Shown here piece by piece: positions 48,901-50,795 of a stretch of DNA of 50,795 bases. A program made the translations under genes and the position numbers. The stretch is from Dinghuibacter sp035492835 (GTDB lineage Bacteria > Bacteroidota > Bacteroidia > Chitinophagales > Chitinophagaceae): positions 1-50,795 of the forward strand of contig NZ_DATJIY010000223.1 of NCBI RefSeq assembly GCF_035492835.1, written 5' to 3'. Positions within the stretch are counted from its first letter, which is position 1, and each line of letters begins with the position of its first letter. The notes under the pieces are model-generated. The model ran no database searches, was not told the origin of the DNA, and saw only the letters and a program-made list of their open reading frames with translations.

Positions 48901-49347
48901 TTAGGGGCAGCCTTCGCCCAGGTAGTAGTCGTATTCGTAGGTGCCGTAGCCGCCGCTGGTGATGCTCCAGGATAGGGTGTTGCTGCCCGTTGCGGACGTG
49001 TGGCAGCCGCCGCCGTTGGGATAGCTCATGTAAAAGCTGCACTCGTGCGCGGGGGAATCGGACCATTTGATGCTGATCTGCGGGTTGGCGTCGGAGAGGC
49101 TTATCGTGCCGCTCGAGAAGCTCGTGGGCGCGCCCGTGACGGGGTTGGCATTCGCCAGTGTGAACACGTCGTCATAGTAGACGGTGCCGCTGGTGCCGTC
49201 GTAGACTTTTACTTCGTAGTTGAAGGAGGCGGAGGTGGCGTAGTTGTAGACGAGGACGTTGATGTTGCCGGGTTTGCGCTTGTTGGGCTTCGGCGCCGCG
49301 CCGCCCAGGAGGACGGCGAGCGCGGTCAAAAGTAAGGTAGATCTCAT
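48901..49347 (-). CDS. Small secreted protein of unknown function
   Basis: 148 residues with a signal peptide (MRSTLLLTALAVLLGGAA). A mature beta-rich domain has VLVYNYATSASFNYEVKVYDG and two likely disulfide cysteines near AHECSFYMS and GGGCHTSA, plus a third Cys at the end. The Ser/Thr/Gly/Tyr richness and the YEYDYYLGEGC tail are typical of exported lineage-specific proteins. No family is recognised. It is convergent with the preceding gene with a 5-bp gap and no terminator in between. Confidence 0.65.
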   Translation of the reverse strand: MRSTLLLTALAVLLGGAAPKPNKRKPGNINVLVYNYATSASFNYEVKVYDGTSGTVYYDDVFTLANANPVTGAPTSFSSGTISLSDANPQISIKWSDSPAHECSFYMSYPNGGGCHTSATGSNTLSWSITSGGYGTYEYDYYLGEGCP

Positions 49348-49398
49348 GTCATATGATTTTTTAGAATATACGCCGGATTCCTTACTTGTGGTATCCGT

Positions 49399-50313
49399 TT
49401 AAAGGCGGATTTTGGCGCCCTGGACGTCAATGGCGGCGATGGCGTCTTCCATTTTAGGGTATTTCCAGGTAAAACCGGCTGTTTCCAGCCGCGCGGGGAG
49501 GACCCAGCGGCTCTTCAGGATGAGCTCGGGTTCGGTGCCGATTATTATGGCGCCGAGTTTGAGCAGCCACGTTGGCATGGGGAGACCGGGTTTTCGCTTT
49601 CTGATGATCCGCATCTGCTGCGCGTTGGTTACGGCGTAGGGGGCGGTGCAGTTGACGACGCCGTTCTCTTGTGGGTGGTTGAGGAGCCATTCGGTAACGC
49701 GGGCGGCGTCTTCTTCGTGTATCCAGCTGACCATCTGGCGGCCGTTGCCCTGGGGGCCGCCGAGGCCGGCTTTGACGAGGTTGTGGAGGCGGGGGTAGAC
49801 ACCGTCGTTTTTTCCAAATACGATACCCATGCGGAGGGCAACCTGGCGGGTGCGGGGATCGGCGGCGGCGAAAAAAACGCGTTCCCATCTTTTACATATG
49901 TCGACGGAGAAGCCTTTGCCAATTTCGCCGGTGGTCTCGTCCTGGGGGCGGTCTTCGGCGTGGCGGTAGATGGTGGCGGAGGTGATGTTGATCCAGAGCT
50001 TGGGCGGGTGCGCCAGCTTTTGGATGACGCGGCCCAGGAGGGCGGTGGGTTTGGTGCGGGAGCGGAGGATGGCCTGGCGGTTCTTTTTGGTGTAGCGGCA
50101 GTTGACGTTTTTGCCGCAGCAGTTGATGAGGAGGTCGGCGTGCTCGAGGGAGGAGGTCCAGGGGCCTTCGGTGGAGGCGTCCCAAAGGGTGGCGCCGGGC
50201 GCGGCGTGGCGGCTGAGCAGGATGACCTCCTGGGCTTTGGTGGCGTAATACTCTTTTAGGACCTGGCCGAGGTAGCCGCTACCACCGGCGATGACGATCT
50301 TACGATATTGCAT
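49399..50313 (-). CDS. TIGR01777-family NAD(P)-dependent epimerase
   Basis: 304 residues with the Rossmann start KIVIAGGSGYLGQVLKEYY (GxxGxxG) and NCCGKNVNCRYTKKNRQAILRSR. SATIYRH stands in place of the usual catalytic Ser/Tyr region, and the C-terminal LPMPTWLLKLGAIIIGTEPELILKSRWVLP matches the DUF1731-type end of YfcH/SulA-related proteins. It is cytosolic; substrates of the family are unproven. Its start overlaps the upstream membrane gene by 14 bp, so they are probably co-transcribed. Confidence 0.88.
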   Translation of the reverse strand: MQYRKIVIAGGSGYLGQVLKEYYATKAQEVILLSRHAAPGATLWDASTEGPWTSSLEHADLLINCCGKNVNCRYTKKNRQAILRSRTKPTALLGRVIQKLAHPPKLWINITSATIYRHAEDRPQDETTGEIGKGFSVDICKRWERVFFAAADPRTRQVALRMGIVFGKNDGVYPRLHNLVKAGLGGPQGNGRQMVSWIHEEDAARVTEWLLNHPQENGVVNCTAPYAVTNAQQMRIIRKRKPGLPMPTWLLKLGAIIIGTEPELILKSRWVLPARLETAGFTWKYPKMEDAIAAIDVQGAKIRL

Positions 50314-50795
50314 ATAGTACGATTAAACGGTAAAGGATCCAGGTTATGGTCGGGAGGTAGTTTAGTTGTAACAGGCGCGTGCGGCGGAGGTGCTCGAGGA
50401 ACATGAGCATCACCACGCATACGAACCAGGGTTTCGCGGGAAAGGGGAGTAAGAGTAATAACGCGCCAACCAGCGAGATGGTCATCATGTTCCCCAGGTA
50501 GTCCCAGTATTTGTCGGGGCGGTAGAGCGCGATGACGACGCCCTGGAAGACGATCTGGCCGCCGCAGATCAGGAATTCGCGGTAGGGACCGCCGCCGGGC
50601 ATGAGCGCGGGGGCGCATCGGGTCAGGATGGCGCTGACGGTCAGCCAGGTGAACAACAGGTAAAGCACCCGGTAGCGGATATTCAGCGCCGGGCCTTCCG
50701 TTCCGGAGGGCATGATTACGCGGCGGTTGTAGGAGATGAAGAAATACGCCTTGCGCATGAGCCAGGCGAAGGGCTTGTTGTGGAAGACCGGTTTG
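50300..50795 (-). CDS. Membrane protein, C-terminal part (5' end outside window)
   Basis: An ATG exists at 50758, but the frame stays open to the window edge and reads KPVFHNKPFAWLMRKAYFF, so the gene probably starts outside. The visible part has three or four hydrophobic helices: ALNIRYRVLYLLFTWLTVSAIL, a central GQIVFQGVVIALY, and SLVGALLLLLPFP. The PFAWLMRKAYFFISYNRRVI segment resembles the end of DCC-type thiol-disulfide oxidoreductase domains, which often precede TIGR01777 epimerases, but this is tentative. Confidence 0.55.
   Translation of the reverse strand, partial: KPVFHNKPFAWLMRKAYFFISYNRRVIMPSGTEGPALNIRYRVLYLLFTWLTVSAILTRCAPALMPGGGPYREFLICGGQIVFQGVVIALYRPDKYWDYLGNMMTISLVGALLLLLPFPAKPWFVCVVMLMFLEHLRRTRLLQLNYLPTITWILYRLIVLYAIS

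Noticed and set aside
47444..49066. 540-residue minus-strand frame
   Set aside because: Shadow of the secreted protein gene at 47387; no signal peptide or domain pattern.
1..50795. CRISPR arrays, tRNA or rRNA genes, insertion sequences, phage or defence genes
   Set aside because: No regularly spaced repeats, cloverleaf sequences, transposase or integrase motifs, or defence-type domains were seen on either strand by reading.

Overview
The window looks like a chromosomal segment of a GC-rich Bacteroidota, most likely a Chitinophagaceae member of the Dinghuibacter/Puia type. This is inferred from the type IX secretion C-terminal signal on a giant secreted protein, Bacteroidota-type promoter -7 elements (TAnnTTTG, for example TAGCTTTG at 36196 and 36685), OmpA and TolC-like proteins, and typical lineage families (TIGR01777 epimerase, Pr6Pr, half-size TolC). 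No rRNA, tRNA, CRISPR array, integrase or intact insertion sequence was recognised.

Region 1 (1-30.8 kb) is an exopolysaccharide or capsule locus. After the tail of a GMC oxidoreductase come a GT14-type transferase and a Wzx-like flippase. A leftward operon of about 10 kb (13241 to 3226) begins with a stand-alone receiver protein. It continues with an initiating sugar-phosphate transferase fused to a degenerate receiver domain, two GT2 enzymes, an AsnB-type amidotransferase, a GT4, a methyltransferase and two tandemly duplicated GT4 enzymes. A strong leader hairpin with a T-tract precedes it. Rightward from 13559 come a membrane GT2, a 2265-residue secreted esterase/FN3/PA14 protein with a T9SS signal, a Wzc-like chain-length protein, a 29-residue membrane peptide, a Wzy-like polymerase/ligase, a half-size TolC-like protein and two acyltransferase-3 enzymes. 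A leftward GT39-like/GT4 pair closes the locus. Together they could start, elongate, decorate, flip, polymerise and export a lipid-linked glycan, with two receiver domains pointing to signal input at the first step. No Wza-type export protein is seen.

Region 2 (30.8-41.5 kb) is a mosaic of small membrane proteins, a possible structured RNA (about 31513-31917), a stand-alone ATP-dependent DNA ligase, lipoprotein and coiled-coil proteins, an AraC regulator, a class-C beta-lactamase-like hydrolase and an OmpA protein.

Region 3 (41.5-47.3 kb) is a phosphate-acquisition operon: porin, pstS, pstC, pstA, pstB, phoU. It is preceded by a four-copy 11-bp direct repeat that looks like a Pho box and ends in a strong terminator. 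A hairpin between pstS and pstC probably sets the excess of binding protein. Region 4 (47.3-50.8 kb) holds two secreted proteins of unknown function, a TIGR01777-type epimerase and the C-terminal part of a membrane protein cut by the window edge.
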